Positions 8,871-18,392 of a DNA stretch of 64,000 nt are shown piece by piece. The translations under genes and the position numbers were made by a program. The stretch is from Ruegeria atlantica (lineage in GTDB: Bacteria; Pseudomonadota; Alphaproteobacteria; Rhodobacterales; Rhodobacteraceae). Under the pieces are notes generated by a model. That model was not told the origin of the DNA and ran no database searches. It saw only the letters and a program-made list of their open reading frames with translations. The first letter of the stretch is position 1. Every line of letters begins with the position of its first letter. Where the stretch lies: NCBI GenBank assembly GCA_013032095.1, contig WQBJ01000003.1, positions 186,001 through 250,000 of the forward strand. Reading direction: 5' to 3'.

Positions 8871-9326
8871 ATGGTTGCAATTCGTGTGATCCGCGAGGAG
8901 GGCGCTGATCCGGCAGTGCCTTTGCCATCGTATGAAAGCGCCGGGGCCGCCGGTGCGGATGTACGGGCAAACCTGCCAGAAGGGGCGCCCATCACGCTTG
9001 CACCGGGTCAGCGCGCCTTGGTGCCGACTGGCTTGCGGATCGAGATCCCGCAGGGGTTCGAGGTGCAGGTCCGCCCCCGCTCGGGCCTTGCTTTGAAATT
9101 CGGAATCACCCTGCCCAACACGCCGGGCACAATTGACAGCGACTATCGCGGTCCGCTGGGTGTGATCGTTCTGAACGCCGGGCAAGAGGTGTTCGAGATC
9201 ACCCATGGTGAGCGTATCGCGCAACTGGTCGTGGCTCCCGTCGTGCAGGCTTCGTTTGATGTCGCTGATACGCTCAGCGAAACAGCGCGCGGCGCGGGTG
9301 GCTTCGGGTCGACCGGGCGCGGCTGA
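8871..9326 (+). CDS. dut: dUTP diphosphatase
   Basis: Trimeric dUTPase that hydrolyses dUTP to dUMP, limiting uracil in DNA. All five motifs are present in order: [51 protein letters not shown] and the C-terminal [11 protein letters not shown] that closes over the substrate. A GTG at 8868 is also in frame, but the AGGAG site is only 2 nt before it, so the ATG at 8871 is preferred. The stop shares TGATG with the following moeB start, indicating coupled translation. Confidence 0.96.
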   Translation: MVAIRVIREEGADPAVPLPSYESAGAAGADVRANLPEGAPITLAPGQRALVPTGLRIEIPQGFEVQVRPRSGLALKFGITLPNTPGTIDSDYRGPLGVIVLNAGQEVFEITHGERIAQLVVAPVVQASFDVADTLSETARGAGGFGSTGRG

Positions 9327-10375
9327 TGCTGCTGGTTCTGATCCTTGCTGCAGGACTATGGGGCATAGGTTATCTGGCCGGAGTGTCGCGCACCGCACGC
9401 ATGACCTCGGTCAGCGTCCTGTTAATGGGCGTGATTACAGCGCAACTGGTCCTACCAGATGGTCATCCATTGCGTGAGGCGACTGGCGGCTCTGCGGCGA
9501 TGTGGCTGATATTGGCTGGCACCGCACTGCTGGTTCTGCTCTATGGGCAAGTGCTGAAAGCGTTGCGCAATGGCGCTGCACCAGCCTCAGCCAAGGAGTC
9601 CGCGATGCCATCCGACCAGTTCACTGAAACCGAGCTTGAACGCTATGCCCGCCACATCGTCTTGAGAGAGCTGGGCGGACCGGGTCAGAAGAAGATGAAA
9701 CAGGCGCGGGTGCTGGTCATCGGTGCCGGCGGGTTAGGCGCGCCCGCCCTGCAATATCTGGCAGCCGCCGGAGTCGGCACCATCGGCGTGATCGACGATG
9801 ATGAGGTTGAAAACGCCAACCTGCAACGGCAGGTGATCCATCGCGACGCTGATATCGGCATGCCCAAGGTTTTCTCGGCGCAGCGGGCGATGCAGGCGCA
9901 AAACCCTAATGTGGTTGTCCTGCCCTATCACCGCCGACTGACTGATGAGATCGCGTCCGAGCTGTTTGACGATTTTGACGTAATCCTGGATGGCACCGAC
10001 AATTTCGACACCCGCTATCTGGCCAATCGCACAGCGGTGGCGCTGGGCAAACCGTTGGTCTCTGGCGCGCTGTCGCAGTGGGAAGGCCAGCTCAGTGTCT
10101 TTGATCCGACCAATGACGCCCCCTGCTATCAGTGCATCTTCCCCGAGGCTCCGGCCCCCGGCTTGGCCCCGTCCTGTGCCGAGGCCGGTGTGATTGGCCC
10201 TCTGCCCGGCGTGGTCGGCTCGATGATGGCGGTTGAGGCGATCAAGGTGATCACCAGCGCAGGGCAAGCCTTGCGTGGTGAGATGTTGATCTACGATGCA
10301 CTCTACGGTGAAAGCCGCAAGATTACCTTGTCCCGCCGAGCCGATTGTCCGATCTGCTTGGGAACTCAAAGCTAG
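9326..10375 (+). CDS. moeB: Membrane-anchored MoeB/ThiF/HesA family adenylyltransferase
   Basis: The C-terminal ~250 residues are an E1-like activating enzyme of the MoeB type: RYARHIVLRELGGPGQKKMKQARVLVIGAGGLGAPALQYLAAAGVG (Rossmann ATP loop), DDDEVENANLQRQ, the DGTDNFDTRYLAN acidic motif, and zinc cysteines in CYQC near 268-271 and CPIC near 341-344. MoeB adenylates the C-terminus of MoaD for molybdopterin synthesis. Unlike standard MoeB (about 250 residues) it carries about 95 extra N-terminal residues with three hydrophobic segments (about 1-20, 27-43, 57-75), predicting a membrane anchor. The ATG overlaps the dut stop. A sulfur-relay role other than MoeB remains possible. Confidence 0.85.
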   Translation: MLLVLILAAGLWGIGYLAGVSRTARMTSVSVLLMGVITAQLVLPDGHPLREATGGSAAMWLILAGTALLVLLYGQVLKALRNGAAPASAKESAMPSDQFTETELERYARHIVLRELGGPGQKKMKQARVLVIGAGGLGAPALQYLAAAGVGTIGVIDDDEVENANLQRQVIHRDADIGMPKVFSAQRAMQAQNPNVVVLPYHRRLTDEIASELFDDFDVILDGTDNFDTRYLANRTAVALGKPLVSGALSQWEGQLSVFDPTNDAPCYQCIFPEAPAPGLAPSCAEAGVIGPLPGVVGSMMAVEAIKVITSAGQALRGEMLIYDALYGESRKITLSRRADCPICLGTQS

Positions 10376-10461
10376 GTACAATCGCCGCACGCTTCAGCGT
10401 GCGGCTTGGCCCAACCCCGCCAAGGCGCATCTTTGATGCGCGCTGCGGGGGCGGGAGTACC
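10375..10461. repeat. Folded palindromic element between convergent genes
   Basis: Two hairpins sit in the gap between moeB and the convergent trans-sulfuration gene. Hairpin A has perfect 9-bp arms GCCGCACGC/GCGTGCGGC around TTCA (10384-10405). Hairpin B has GCGCATC/GATGCGC around TTT (10425-10441), enclosed by CCCGCC (10416-10421) and GGCGGG (10450-10455). GGTAC at 10375 and GTACC at 10457 could close both. It probably ends transcription from both sides or is a REP-like repeat. Confidence 0.6.
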
Positions 10462-11672
10462 TATCCCAGCGCCCCATCCAAATCGGCAATCAAGTCCTCT
10501 GCATCCTCCAAGCCGACCGACAGTCTGAAAATTCCGTCGCCTGCATAACGTCGGTAATCCTCCAACTGCGCGCCCTGCAATTGGAAGGATGTCTCCATCA
10601 GTGCGTCAGTCCCCATCCAGAAGATCAAACTGCGATGATGCCCAAGCGACACCGCGTAGTGAATGACCTTCAGCCGTTCAATCATCTGCTGTGCGACACG
10701 CTCGCCATCTGCAGTGCTGCCGACCTGAAACGAGATCATACCGGACATGTTGGTCATTTGCCGTTTTGCCAGATCCGCCTGCGGATGTGAGGCCAAACCC
10801 GGATAGATCACGCGGCTCACTCTTGGATCAGCCTCCAGCCAGTCAGAAACCGCCTTGGCGCCGACTTCATGGGCCTTCATCCGCAGGGGCAGGGTCGATG
10901 CTCCACGCGCGATCAGCCAGGCATTGAATGGTGATAATATTCCGCCGTGGTGAATAGCTGCCTCCGCGCGCATTTTCGAGACCAGTTCGCTCGGTCCGGC
11001 CACGGCTCCACCGATCGCATCCCCGTGACCCCCGATATATTTGGTGATCGAATGCATGGTCAGGTCGACACCCAGCGCCACTGTATCCATCCCAAGAGGC
11101 GAGGCAAAGGTCGCGTCGCAGCTCAGCAACGCACCAACCTGTTTGGCCAGCCTCGAAATCTCGGCCAGGTCGGTTAGGCGGTTGATCGGATTGACGGGTG
11201 TTTCCGTGTGGATCAACCGTGTGTTCGGGCGGATCGCCGCCGCCACCGCGGTCAGATCGGACATGTTCACGGCAGACACTTCGATGCCCATGCGGGGAAG
11301 GGTTTCCCGCGCAATTTCTGCCACTCCGGCGTAAGAGACGTCCGAAATCACCAAATGGTCCCCGGCTGACAGAAAGGTGAAAAAGATCGCAGACGCAGCC
11401 GCCATTCCCGACGCCGTTGCGAGACATGCTTCGGTCCCCTGCAACGCCGCGATTTTTGCCTCCAGCCCAGCCACGGTTGGATTGGCCCAGCGGGAATAGA
11501 CATAGGGGCTGTCGGGAGTCAGGTCATGGGCTGAAAACCCGGCAAGGTCTTCTGTGACATAAGTCGAGCTCATGTGAATCGGGGGCGCAGAGGCGTTGGT
11601 CGAAGCATCGGGTGGATCGCCCGCATGAATAGCCGTCGTCATGATCCCCGCAGATCGGTTTGATTTGCTCAT
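10461..11672 (-). CDS. PLP-dependent trans-sulfuration family enzyme
   Basis: 403-residue fold-type I PLP enzyme of the cystathionine gamma-synthase/gamma-lyase/methionine gamma-lyase family. Visible marks: YSRWANPTVAGLEAKIAALQG, the cofactor-stacking ATASGMAA loop, SCDATFASP, and MHSITKYIGGHGDAIGG containing the Schiff-base lysine. The frame is open to 11777, but I start at the ATG at 11672 with an AGGAGA site about 7 nt upstream. The sequence alone does not separate methionine gamma-lyase from the cystathionine enzymes. It stands alone as a transcription unit. Confidence 0.85.
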   Translation of the reverse strand: MSKSNRSAGIMTTAIHAGDPPDASTNASAPPIHMSSTYVTEDLAGFSAHDLTPDSPYVYSRWANPTVAGLEAKIAALQGTEACLATASGMAAASAIFFTFLSAGDHLVISDVSYAGVAEIARETLPRMGIEVSAVNMSDLTAVAAAIRPNTRLIHTETPVNPINRLTDLAEISRLAKQVGALLSCDATFASPLGMDTVALGVDLTMHSITKYIGGHGDAIGGAVAGPSELVSKMRAEAAIHHGGILSPFNAWLIARGASTLPLRMKAHEVGAKAVSDWLEADPRVSRVIYPGLASHPQADLAKRQMTNMSGMISFQVGSTADGERVAQQMIERLKVIHYAVSLGHHRSLIFWMGTDALMETSFQLQGAQLEDYRRYAGDGIFRLSVGLEDAEDLIADLDGALG

Positions 11673-11813
11673 ATCCTGTCTCCTTTCCTGCTGACCCTGC
11701 GTGCGGCGCATGGATTGAGCAAGAAGTTTAACGACAGAAAGTGACGGGTTTGTCGCGCGCCCTCTGGACCATTCCAACCGGCCTCCCTAGCTTGACGGGC
11801 AAAGGAGATCCGC

Positions 11814-13829
11814 ATGACCAACCCGATCCTGTCCGACTGGACCACGCCATATGAAATCGCGCCGTTTAATGCAATTTCCGATGACGATTTTGCCCCTGCG
11901 CTGGACCAGGCCATACAGGCCCACAACGCCCAGATTGACGCGATCGCAAGCAACGCGGGCATCCCCTCATTCGGCAACACGATCGAGGCGCTTGAGGCCG
12001 CAGGCGAGAAGATGGACAAGGTTCTATCGGTGTTTTTTACTGTCGCAGGTGCAGACAGCAACGCCAAACGCGAGGAGTTGCAACGAGACTTTTCACCCAA
12101 GCTGGCGGCGCATTTCTCGGGCATTTCTTCGAACAAGGCCTTGTTTCAGCGCGTGGCCGATCTGTGGGCGCGCAAGGAAGAACTGGACCTGACCGAAGAA
12201 CAGGCCCGTGTTCTTATGCTAACCCATCGCGGGTTTGTCCGCGCAGGTGCGGCGCTGCAGGGTGAGGAAGACGCCCGCATGCAGGAAATCAAAGCGCGAT
12301 TGGCTTCGCTAGGGACCTCTTTCACACAGAATCTTCTGGCCGATGAACGGGACTGGTACATGGCTCTGACTGAGGATGATCTGGAAGGTCTGCCGGAATT
12401 CGTCGTGGATGCCGCCCGAACCGCCGGAGAGGAAAAGAGTGCGGATGGGGCGGTTGTTACCTTGTCCCGGTCGTTGATCGTGCCCTTCCTGCAATTCTCG
12501 CCTCGCCGAGATCTGCGGGAAAAGGCGTATCAGGCTTGGACCGCACGAGGAGCAAACGGTGGTGAGACGGACAACCGGGAGATCGCCGCTGAAATTCTGA
12601 ACCTGCGGGAAGAGCGCGCGAAACTGCTGGGCTATGACAGTTTCGCTGATTTCAAGCTAGAAACCGAAATGGCCCGTACGCCCGACAAGGTACGTAATTT
12701 GCTGATGCAGGTGTGGGAGCCAGCCAAATTGCGCGCTGACGCAGACGCAGAAACCATGACGCAGATGATGCAGGAGGACGGTGTCAACGGTCCTCTGGAA
12801 GCGTGGGACTGGCGCTACTACGCCGAGAAACGTCGCAAGGCCGAGCACGATCTGGATGAGGCTGCGCTAAAGCCCTACCTGCAGTTGGACCGGATGATTG
12901 AGGCTGCCTTTTCCTGTGCCAATCGCCTGTTCGGGCTGGAATTTACGCCTCTGGACGTACCGCTCTATCACCCCGATTGCCGCGCGTGGGAGGTGACGCG
13001 GAACGGCCAGCATATTGCGGTGTTCATTGGCGACTACTTCGCTCGAGGATCAAAGCGGTCAGGTGCGTGGTGCAGTGCAATGAGGTCTCAGGCCAAGTTT
13101 CCCAAGGTCCAGGCGCCCATCGTGATCAATGTTTGCAACTTCGCCAAAGGCGACCCTGCCTTGCTGTCCTATGACGATGCGCGGACCCTTTTCCATGAGT
13201 TCGGCCACGCGCTGCACCAAATGCTGTCCGACGTGACCTATGAAAGCATCTCGGGCACCAGCGTGGCGCGGGATTTCGTCGAACTGCCAAGCCAGCTTTA
13301 CGAACACTGGCTGGAGGTGCCTGAGGTTCTTTCGGAATTCGCTACGCATGCTCAGACTGGCGAAGCAATGCCGCAGGAAATGCTGGAGAAAGTACTTAAG
13401 GCCGCCAATTTCGATCAGGGGTTCCAGACGGTGGAGTACGTGGCTTCGGCGCTGGTCGATCTGGCGTTCCACGATGGGGCCGCGCCTGCCGACCCGATGG
13501 CAAAACAGGTCGAGTTGCTGGCCGAGATCGGGATGCCGCAGGCCATCGGGATGCGCCACGCAACGCCGCACTTTGCGCATGTCTTTGCGGGTGACAGCTA
13601 TAGTTCGGGCTACTACTCATACATGTGGTCCGAGGTCATGGATGCCGACGCCTTTGCTGCATTCGAAGAGGCGGGTGGCGCATTCGATCCGGAACGCGCC
13701 AGAGCACTGGAGGACAACATCTTGTCCACCGGTGGTTCTCGCGAGGCAGAGGAACTTTACTTGGCCTTTCGCGGGCGCCTGCCGGGGGTTGAGGCTTTGC
13801 TGAAAGGGCGCGGCTTGATTGCCGCCTAA
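11814..13829 (+). CDS. M3 family zinc oligopeptidase
   Basis: 671-residue cytosolic metallopeptidase of the thimet oligopeptidase family (oligopeptidase A / dipeptidyl carboxypeptidase type), which degrades short peptides. The zinc site HEFGHALHQML is near residues 462-472, followed by the third-ligand region around VARDFVELPSQLYEHW. The long helical N-terminal half typical of M3 enzymes precedes it. A start with an AAGGAG site is present at 11814. The 3' end overlaps the convergent dehydrogenase gene by 4 bp. Confidence 0.92.
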   Translation: MTNPILSDWTTPYEIAPFNAISDDDFAPALDQAIQAHNAQIDAIASNAGIPSFGNTIEALEAAGEKMDKVLSVFFTVAGADSNAKREELQRDFSPKLAAHFSGISSNKALFQRVADLWARKEELDLTEEQARVLMLTHRGFVRAGAALQGEEDARMQEIKARLASLGTSFTQNLLADERDWYMALTEDDLEGLPEFVVDAARTAGEEKSADGAVVTLSRSLIVPFLQFSPRRDLREKAYQAWTARGANGGETDNREIAAEILNLREERAKLLGYDSFADFKLETEMARTPDKVRNLLMQVWEPAKLRADADAETMTQMMQEDGVNGPLEAWDWRYYAEKRRKAEHDLDEAALKPYLQLDRMIEAAFSCANRLFGLEFTPLDVPLYHPDCRAWEVTRNGQHIAVFIGDYFARGSKRSGAWCSAMRSQAKFPKVQAPIVINVCNFAKGDPALLSYDDARTLFHEFGHALHQMLSDVTYESISGTSVARDFVELPSQLYEHWLEVPEVLSEFATHAQTGEAMPQEMLEKVLKAANFDQGFQTVEYVASALVDLAFHDGAAPADPMAKQVELLAEIGMPQAIGMRHATPHFAHVFAGDSYSSGYYSYMWSEVMDADAFAAFEEAGGAFDPERARALEDNILSTGGSREAEELYLAFRGRLPGVEALLKGRGLIAA

Positions 13830-14758
13830 TACCCTAGGTCGCGATTGACGAGGTGCAGGAAGGGCTCGCCCGCCTCACCTCGGCGTATATTCTCGCAGAT
13901 AACCTGCGCTGCAGTGACGGGCCGGGTCTCCGAAGCGATATGCGGCGTTACCGTCACGTTCGGATGCGCCCAGTAAGCGTGCTCGGCTGGCAAGGGTTCC
14001 ACTCGGAAAACGTCTAACGTGGCATGGCCGACCTGTCCGGAATTCAGCGCGGTCAGCAGCGCGTCATCGTCAATCAACGGTCCTCTGCCCGGGTTGATGA
14101 TGCACGCGCCTTTCGGCAGCAGGGCCAGGGTTTCGGAATTCAGGGTATTCACGGTCGCTGGTGTATCGGGCAGCAGCAGAACAACGATCTCGGCCTCTGC
14201 CAGAGCAGCGCGCAACCCATCCTCGCCGTGCAGGCAGGCGATGCCTGCGATGTCTTTGGCTGAACGACTCCAACCGGTAACGTTGAAATTTAGTGCAGCC
14301 AAAGCGTGGGCGGTGGCTTTGCCGAGGGCACCCAGCCCCAGTACACAGACCTGACGCTCTGTCGCCAGTGGCGGGGCATCAGGTGTCCAGTTTCCATTCT
14401 GAACGGTGATGTGTTGATCCATCCCAAGGTGATAGCGCAGCACGTGGCCAACCACCCATTCGGTCATTCCCTGCGTTAATCCGTGATCCACCATTCGCGC
14501 CAGCGGTACAGTGAGGGAGTCATTATCCGCGATTTTCTCAACTCCGGCCCATAGGCTGAGCACGGCTTTCAGCCGCGTATAGGGGGTAAAATCCTGCAGC
14601 CCTCCGTTTGGGGCATAAACGACGTAATCGACCTGATCCGGTTCAAAGTCAGTGCCAAGGCGGAAATCCACCCCGGCCTCAGTCAAACCGTTGGTCAGCA
14701 GCGGCTCATACACGGGCCACAGAGCAGGGCTCGCGGAAAATAGGACGTTCACGGTCAT
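13826..14758 (-). CDS. ghrA: D-2-hydroxyacid dehydrogenase, glyoxylate/hydroxypyruvate reductase A type
   Basis: 310-residue NAD(P)H-dependent reductase. The nucleotide-binding loop is VLGLGALGKATAHALAALNFNVTGWSRS near 139-166 (G-x-G-x2-G). The catalytic Arg, Glu and His appear in NPGRGPLIDDDALL, RVEPLPAEH and HIASETR. Overall pattern matches GhrA, which reduces glyoxylate and hydroxypyruvate, but substrate is not proven by sequence. It lies 15 bp downstream of rodA on the same strand and may be read through from the mre/rod operon. Confidence 0.85.
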   Translation of the reverse strand: MTVNVLFSASPALWPVYEPLLTNGLTEAGVDFRLGTDFEPDQVDYVVYAPNGGLQDFTPYTRLKAVLSLWAGVEKIADNDSLTVPLARMVDHGLTQGMTEWVVGHVLRYHLGMDQHITVQNGNWTPDAPPLATERQVCVLGLGALGKATAHALAALNFNVTGWSRSAKDIAGIACLHGEDGLRAALAEAEIVVLLLPDTPATVNTLNSETLALLPKGACIINPGRGPLIDDDALLTALNSGQVGHATLDVFRVEPLPAEHAYWAHPNVTVTPHIASETRPVTAAQVICENIRRGEAGEPFLHLVNRDLGY

Positions 14759-14773
14759 GACGGGCCTTTCAGA

Positions 14774-15913
14774 TCAGCGGGGGCGGTGGATGTGGGCGCT
14801 TTGGACAATGCCGAAGGCCGCCATCAGAACCAACATGGCCGAACCGCCATAGCTGACCATTGGCAGGGGAACGCCCACAACCGGGGCAAGACCCATGACC
14901 ATTGACATGTTGACGGCGAAGAACAGGAAGAAGTTCAACGCGATGCCCAGCGTTACCAGAGACGAGAACCTGTCCTTCGTTGAAAGCGCGGTGACCAGGC
15001 AGAAGATCAGGATCAGGCCATAGAGGGTCAGCAGGGTGATGCCGCCGACAAAGCCGAATTCCTCGGCCAAGGTGGTAAAGATGAAGTCGGTGTGTTTCTC
15101 GGGCAGGAAGTTCAATCGTGATTGCGTGCCCTGCATGAACCCGCGCCCGTTCCAGCCGCCAGATCCCAGAGCGATCTTGGATTGCGTGATATGGTAACCG
15201 GCCCCCAGCGGATCGGTTGAAGGGTCAAGGAACGTGTCGATCCGCCTGAATTGATAGTCCTTGAGCAATTGCCACTCTGTCCCGCGGCTGTTGAACACGG
15301 TGGCGATCAGGCCAACGACAGCCGCAATGACGGCGGCGAAATAGGCCCAATGGACACCGGCGAGGAACATCAGCCCGCCACCCGCCGCCAGCAGCAAGAT
15401 CGAGGTGCCAAGATCAGGCTGTTTCAGGACCATGGCCGTGGGGATCAGGATTAAGGCAACCGGGATCAGCACCCAGAGCGGCCGGGATGTTTTGTGCGAC
15501 GGCAGCCAGTCATAATAGGCCGCCAGCAGCATCACCAGCGTCACTTTCATGAGTTCTGACGGCTGCAGCCGCATGAATCCAAGGTCGATCCAGCGCTGCG
15601 CACCCATGCCGACCGTGCCAAACAATTCAACAAAGACTAGCAACGCGATCGAAACCAGATAGGCCAGTACCGACATGTTGCGCCAGAACCAAATCGGCAC
15701 CAGCGCGATAATGAACATAACGGTCAGCCCCAGCCCGAAACGCTCCATTTGCGGCTCGGCCCACGGCGTCCATGACCCGCCGGCCACGGAATACAGCATC
15801 AGGAAGCCGGCGCTCGCCACGCTGATCAAAAGCAGCGTCAGCGGCCAGTTCATATACAGAAACTTGCGGAACCCCGAGGGTGTGGATTTTACGGCGTATT
15901 CAAGATAGCTCAT
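14774..15913 (-). CDS. rodA: Peptidoglycan glycosyltransferase RodA (SEDS family)
   Basis: Integral inner-membrane glycan polymerase that works with PBP2 in cell elongation. The 379 residues hold about ten hydrophobic segments. The SEDS blocks are visible: GMGAQRWIDLGFMRLQPSELMKV, LLLAAGGGLMFLAG, and near the C-terminus PVVGVPLPMVSYGGSAM. The start overlaps the mrdA stop by ATGA. It is the last member of mreB-mreC-mreD-mrdA-rodA. Confidence 0.95.
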   Translation of the reverse strand: MSYLEYAVKSTPSGFRKFLYMNWPLTLLLISVASAGFLMLYSVAGGSWTPWAEPQMERFGLGLTVMFIIALVPIWFWRNMSVLAYLVSIALLVFVELFGTVGMGAQRWIDLGFMRLQPSELMKVTLVMLLAAYYDWLPSHKTSRPLWVLIPVALILIPTAMVLKQPDLGTSILLLAAGGGLMFLAGVHWAYFAAVIAAVVGLIATVFNSRGTEWQLLKDYQFRRIDTFLDPSTDPLGAGYHITQSKIALGSGGWNGRGFMQGTQSRLNFLPEKHTDFIFTTLAEEFGFVGGITLLTLYGLILIFCLVTALSTKDRFSSLVTLGIALNFFLFFAVNMSMVMGLAPVVGVPLPMVSYGGSAMLVLMAAFGIVQSAHIHRPR

Positions 15914-17865
15914 GCGCGGTCCTTCTCGGTCGGACGCGCTTTGGGGCGGCGGTCGCCTTCCAGTCGTTTTTGTTGTTCCTTGATGCGGTCCCGATCGGCG
16001 GTCGGATAGGCCTCGAGCGGGGGTGTGCCGTTGTAGAGCGCCTGCAGCATGATATCGCGGGCCACCGGGGCAGCGGCTTTGGAACCGCCTCCGCCATGTT
16101 CGACCACCACGGCCACGGCGTATTTCGGATTGTCATAGGGCGCAAAGCTGACAAACAGCGCGTGGTCGCGGCGTTCCCAGGGCAGGTCTTCGTTGCGGAT
16201 CACACCGGCGGCACGCTCGGCCTTGGTGATGTTACGGACCTGACTGGTGCCGGTCTTGCCAGCCATGCGCAGATCATCGGCGATGATGCGACTGCGATAG
16301 GCCGTGCCGCCGCGGTCGTTTGAAACCGAGAACATTGCCTTGCGAATGTATTCCAGATTGTTCGGGTCGACGGCCAGCGGTTCACCTGCGCCTGAGGGTT
16401 GCTCAACCCCGTTCACGGATCGCACCAAACGCGGTTTCACGGCGCGCCCTGTGGCAATCCGCGCTGTCATAACTGCAAGTTGCAGGGGCGACGCCAGCAT
16501 GAAGCCCTGACCAATCGACGCATTTGCCGTGTCACCGACCAGCCAGCTTTGACCGTGAACGCGTTCCTTCCACTCCTGGTTCGGAGCCAGCCCAGCAGCA
16601 ACGGCGGACATCGGAATGTCGTGTTTGACGCCCAGTCCGAAGGTGCGGGCCATCTCGGATATATTGTCGATACCGGTGCGCAAAGCCACGTCATAATAAT
16701 AGACATCGCAACTGCGTTTCAGCGACAAGTTGAGGTCAACTGTTCCATGTCCGCCGCGCTTCCAGCAGTGGAAGCGTCGGCTACCCACCTTCAGATGGCC
16801 AGGGCAGTAAACGGTGTTGGATGGCCCGATCACTCCGGCCTCAAGCGCGGCCATGGCAGTGATCATCTTGAAGGTCGAGCCCGGCGGGTAGGTGCCCTGC
16901 ACCGTCTTGTTGGCGAGCGGTCGGTAGTTATCCTGCGTCAGTGCCCGGTAATCGGCGACCGATATGCCGCGCACGAACAGATTCGGGTCGAAACTGGGGG
17001 CAGAACTGATGGCCCGGATATCACCGGTTTCGCAATCGATCACCACCGCGGCGGCGCTTTCTCCTGCCAGTCGTGCTTGTGCATACTGTTGCAGGTCCGC
17101 GTCAACCGAGAGTTGCAGATCGGCCCCAGTCTCGCCCTCCTGCCGGTCCAACTCGCGCATTACGCGGCCAGTAGCGTTGACCTCGACCCTTTTCGCCCCG
17201 GCCTTGCCGCGCAAGGCGATCTCTTGCTTGGCTTCCAGCCCCACCTTGCCGATTTGGAAACGGGGAATGCGCAGCACCGGCTCAGGGTCTTCGATTTGGC
17301 TGAGGTCATAATCGCTGACAGGGCCTACATAGCCAACCACATGGGCGAAGTCTTCGTACCGGGGATACTGACGGGTCTGCCCTACTTCGGGGATCACACC
17401 TGGCAAGGCAGGAGCGTTGACGGCGACCTTCGAGATATCTTCCCACGTGACCTGATCGGCCAGCGTGACGGGTAGGAAGGGGGCTGAGCGGCGCATTTCC
17501 GTCTTGGCGCGTTCGATCTCATCCTGGGTCAGGGGGATCAGATCCGAAAGTTTTGCGATAACTTGATCGACGTCGCCAGCATCTTCGCGCACCAAGACGA
17601 TCCGGTACGAGGGGGAGTTCTGGCCGATGATCTCTCCGTTTCGGTCATAAATCCGTCCGCGGGTCGGTGGAATCAGGCGGATATTGATCCGGTTTTCCTC
17701 GGCCAGCAGACGGTATTCGTCCGCCTGATCTACCTGCATATAGCGCATCCGCGCTGCAAGACCGCCTATAAAGACAGCTTGCAGCCCGCCCAAGATCAAA
17801 GCCCTGCGAGGAAGGCGCTTATGTGCAAGGCCTTGGGGTGTGGGTTTGCGCTGCTTCATCCTCAA
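15910..17865 (-). CDS. mrdA: Penicillin-binding protein 2 (elongation transpeptidase)
   Basis: 651-residue class B PBP anchored by one N-terminal membrane helix (about 22-40). The PBP dimerisation region follows (about 60-230). The transpeptidase domain has the active-site GSTFKMITA (S-x-x-K), the SCDVYYYDVAL motif (S-x-D variant of S-x-N as usual in PBP2) and AGKTGTSQVR. It cross-links new peptidoglycan during lateral growth. The ATG overlaps the mreD stop and its stop overlaps rodA, so the set is translated in a tight chain. Confidence 0.96.
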   Translation of the reverse strand: MRMKQRKPTPQGLAHKRLPRRALILGGLQAVFIGGLAARMRYMQVDQADEYRLLAEENRINIRLIPPTRGRIYDRNGEIIGQNSPSYRIVLVREDAGDVDQVIAKLSDLIPLTQDEIERAKTEMRRSAPFLPVTLADQVTWEDISKVAVNAPALPGVIPEVGQTRQYPRYEDFAHVVGYVGPVSDYDLSQIEDPEPVLRIPRFQIGKVGLEAKQEIALRGKAGAKRVEVNATGRVMRELDRQEGETGADLQLSVDADLQQYAQARLAGESAAAVVIDCETGDIRAISSAPSFDPNLFVRGISVADYRALTQDNYRPLANKTVQGTYPPGSTFKMITAMAALEAGVIGPSNTVYCPGHLKVGSRRFHCWKRGGHGTVDLNLSLKRSCDVYYYDVALRTGIDNISEMARTFGLGVKHDIPMSAVAAGLAPNQEWKERVHGQSWLVGDTANASIGQGFMLASPLQLAVMTARIATGRAVKPRLVRSVNGVEQPSGAGEPLAVDPNNLEYIRKAMFSVSNDRGGTAYRSRIIADDLRMAGKTGTSQVRNITKAERAAGVIRNEDLPWERRDHALFVSFAPYDNPKYAVAVVVEHGGGGSKAAAPVARDIMLQALYNGTPPLEAYPTADRDRIKEQQKRLEGDRRPKARPTEKDRA

Positions 17866-18392
17866 GCCCCCACTGTGCCGCCATCAGGCGATGATCTGCG
17901 GCGCACACCGAATCCATTCTGGCTCAGCAGAACGATCAAAGGATAAATCGCAATTGTCAGAACCACTTGTATCACCACTGGCCCCAAGGCTGCCTGTTGC
18001 ACTGACAGAATAGCAAGAATGATGCGATTCAGCATGAAAACTGCCGTGATCACCACGGCAACGGTTGACCATTCACCGACAAAACCGGAATCCCGCAATC
18101 CAAACGCGGCCGAGCGCAGATAAGCCGCGCCCAGAACCACCAGCGCTGCCAGCAGGCCTGGCGGACGCTGCAACAACAGGTCCGCCATCAGCATCACGAG
18201 GGCCACCAGCAGGGTTGGCACAAATTCAGGCCGCCGCAGCACCCAGGCAAAGGTCAGGGCGATCAGAAGGTCCGGAAAGGGCCAGCGATCCGGTTTTGTG
18301 TTCAGCGGCAGCAGATGAAGAAACAAGATCAGCGCGGCCAGACACAGGTATAGCCCCCGTTTGGACCAAAGTTGCGAGGCTGCCCTATCCAT
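17862..18392 (-). CDS. mreD: Rod shape-determining protein MreD
   Basis: Small inner-membrane protein of the elongation complex, 176 residues with about five hydrophobic segments (for example LYLCLAALILFLHLLPL near 14-30 and VVITAVFMLNRIILAILSV near 112-130). MreD sequences are weakly conserved; the call rests on topology, length and its place between mreC and mrdA. It overlaps mreC by 8 bp upstream and mrdA by 4 bp downstream. Confidence 0.88.
   Translation of the reverse strand: MDRAASQLWSKRGLYLCLAALILFLHLLPLNTKPDRWPFPDLLIALTFAWVLRRPEFVPTLLVALVMLMADLLLQRPPGLLAALVVLGAAYLRSAAFGLRDSGFVGEWSTVAVVITAVFMLNRIILAILSVQQAALGPVVIQVVLTIAIYPLIVLLSQNGFGVRRRSSPDGGTVGA

Noticed and set aside
16399-17475. 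358-codon plus-strand frame opposite mrdA
   Set aside because: Shadow of PBP2; no independent support.
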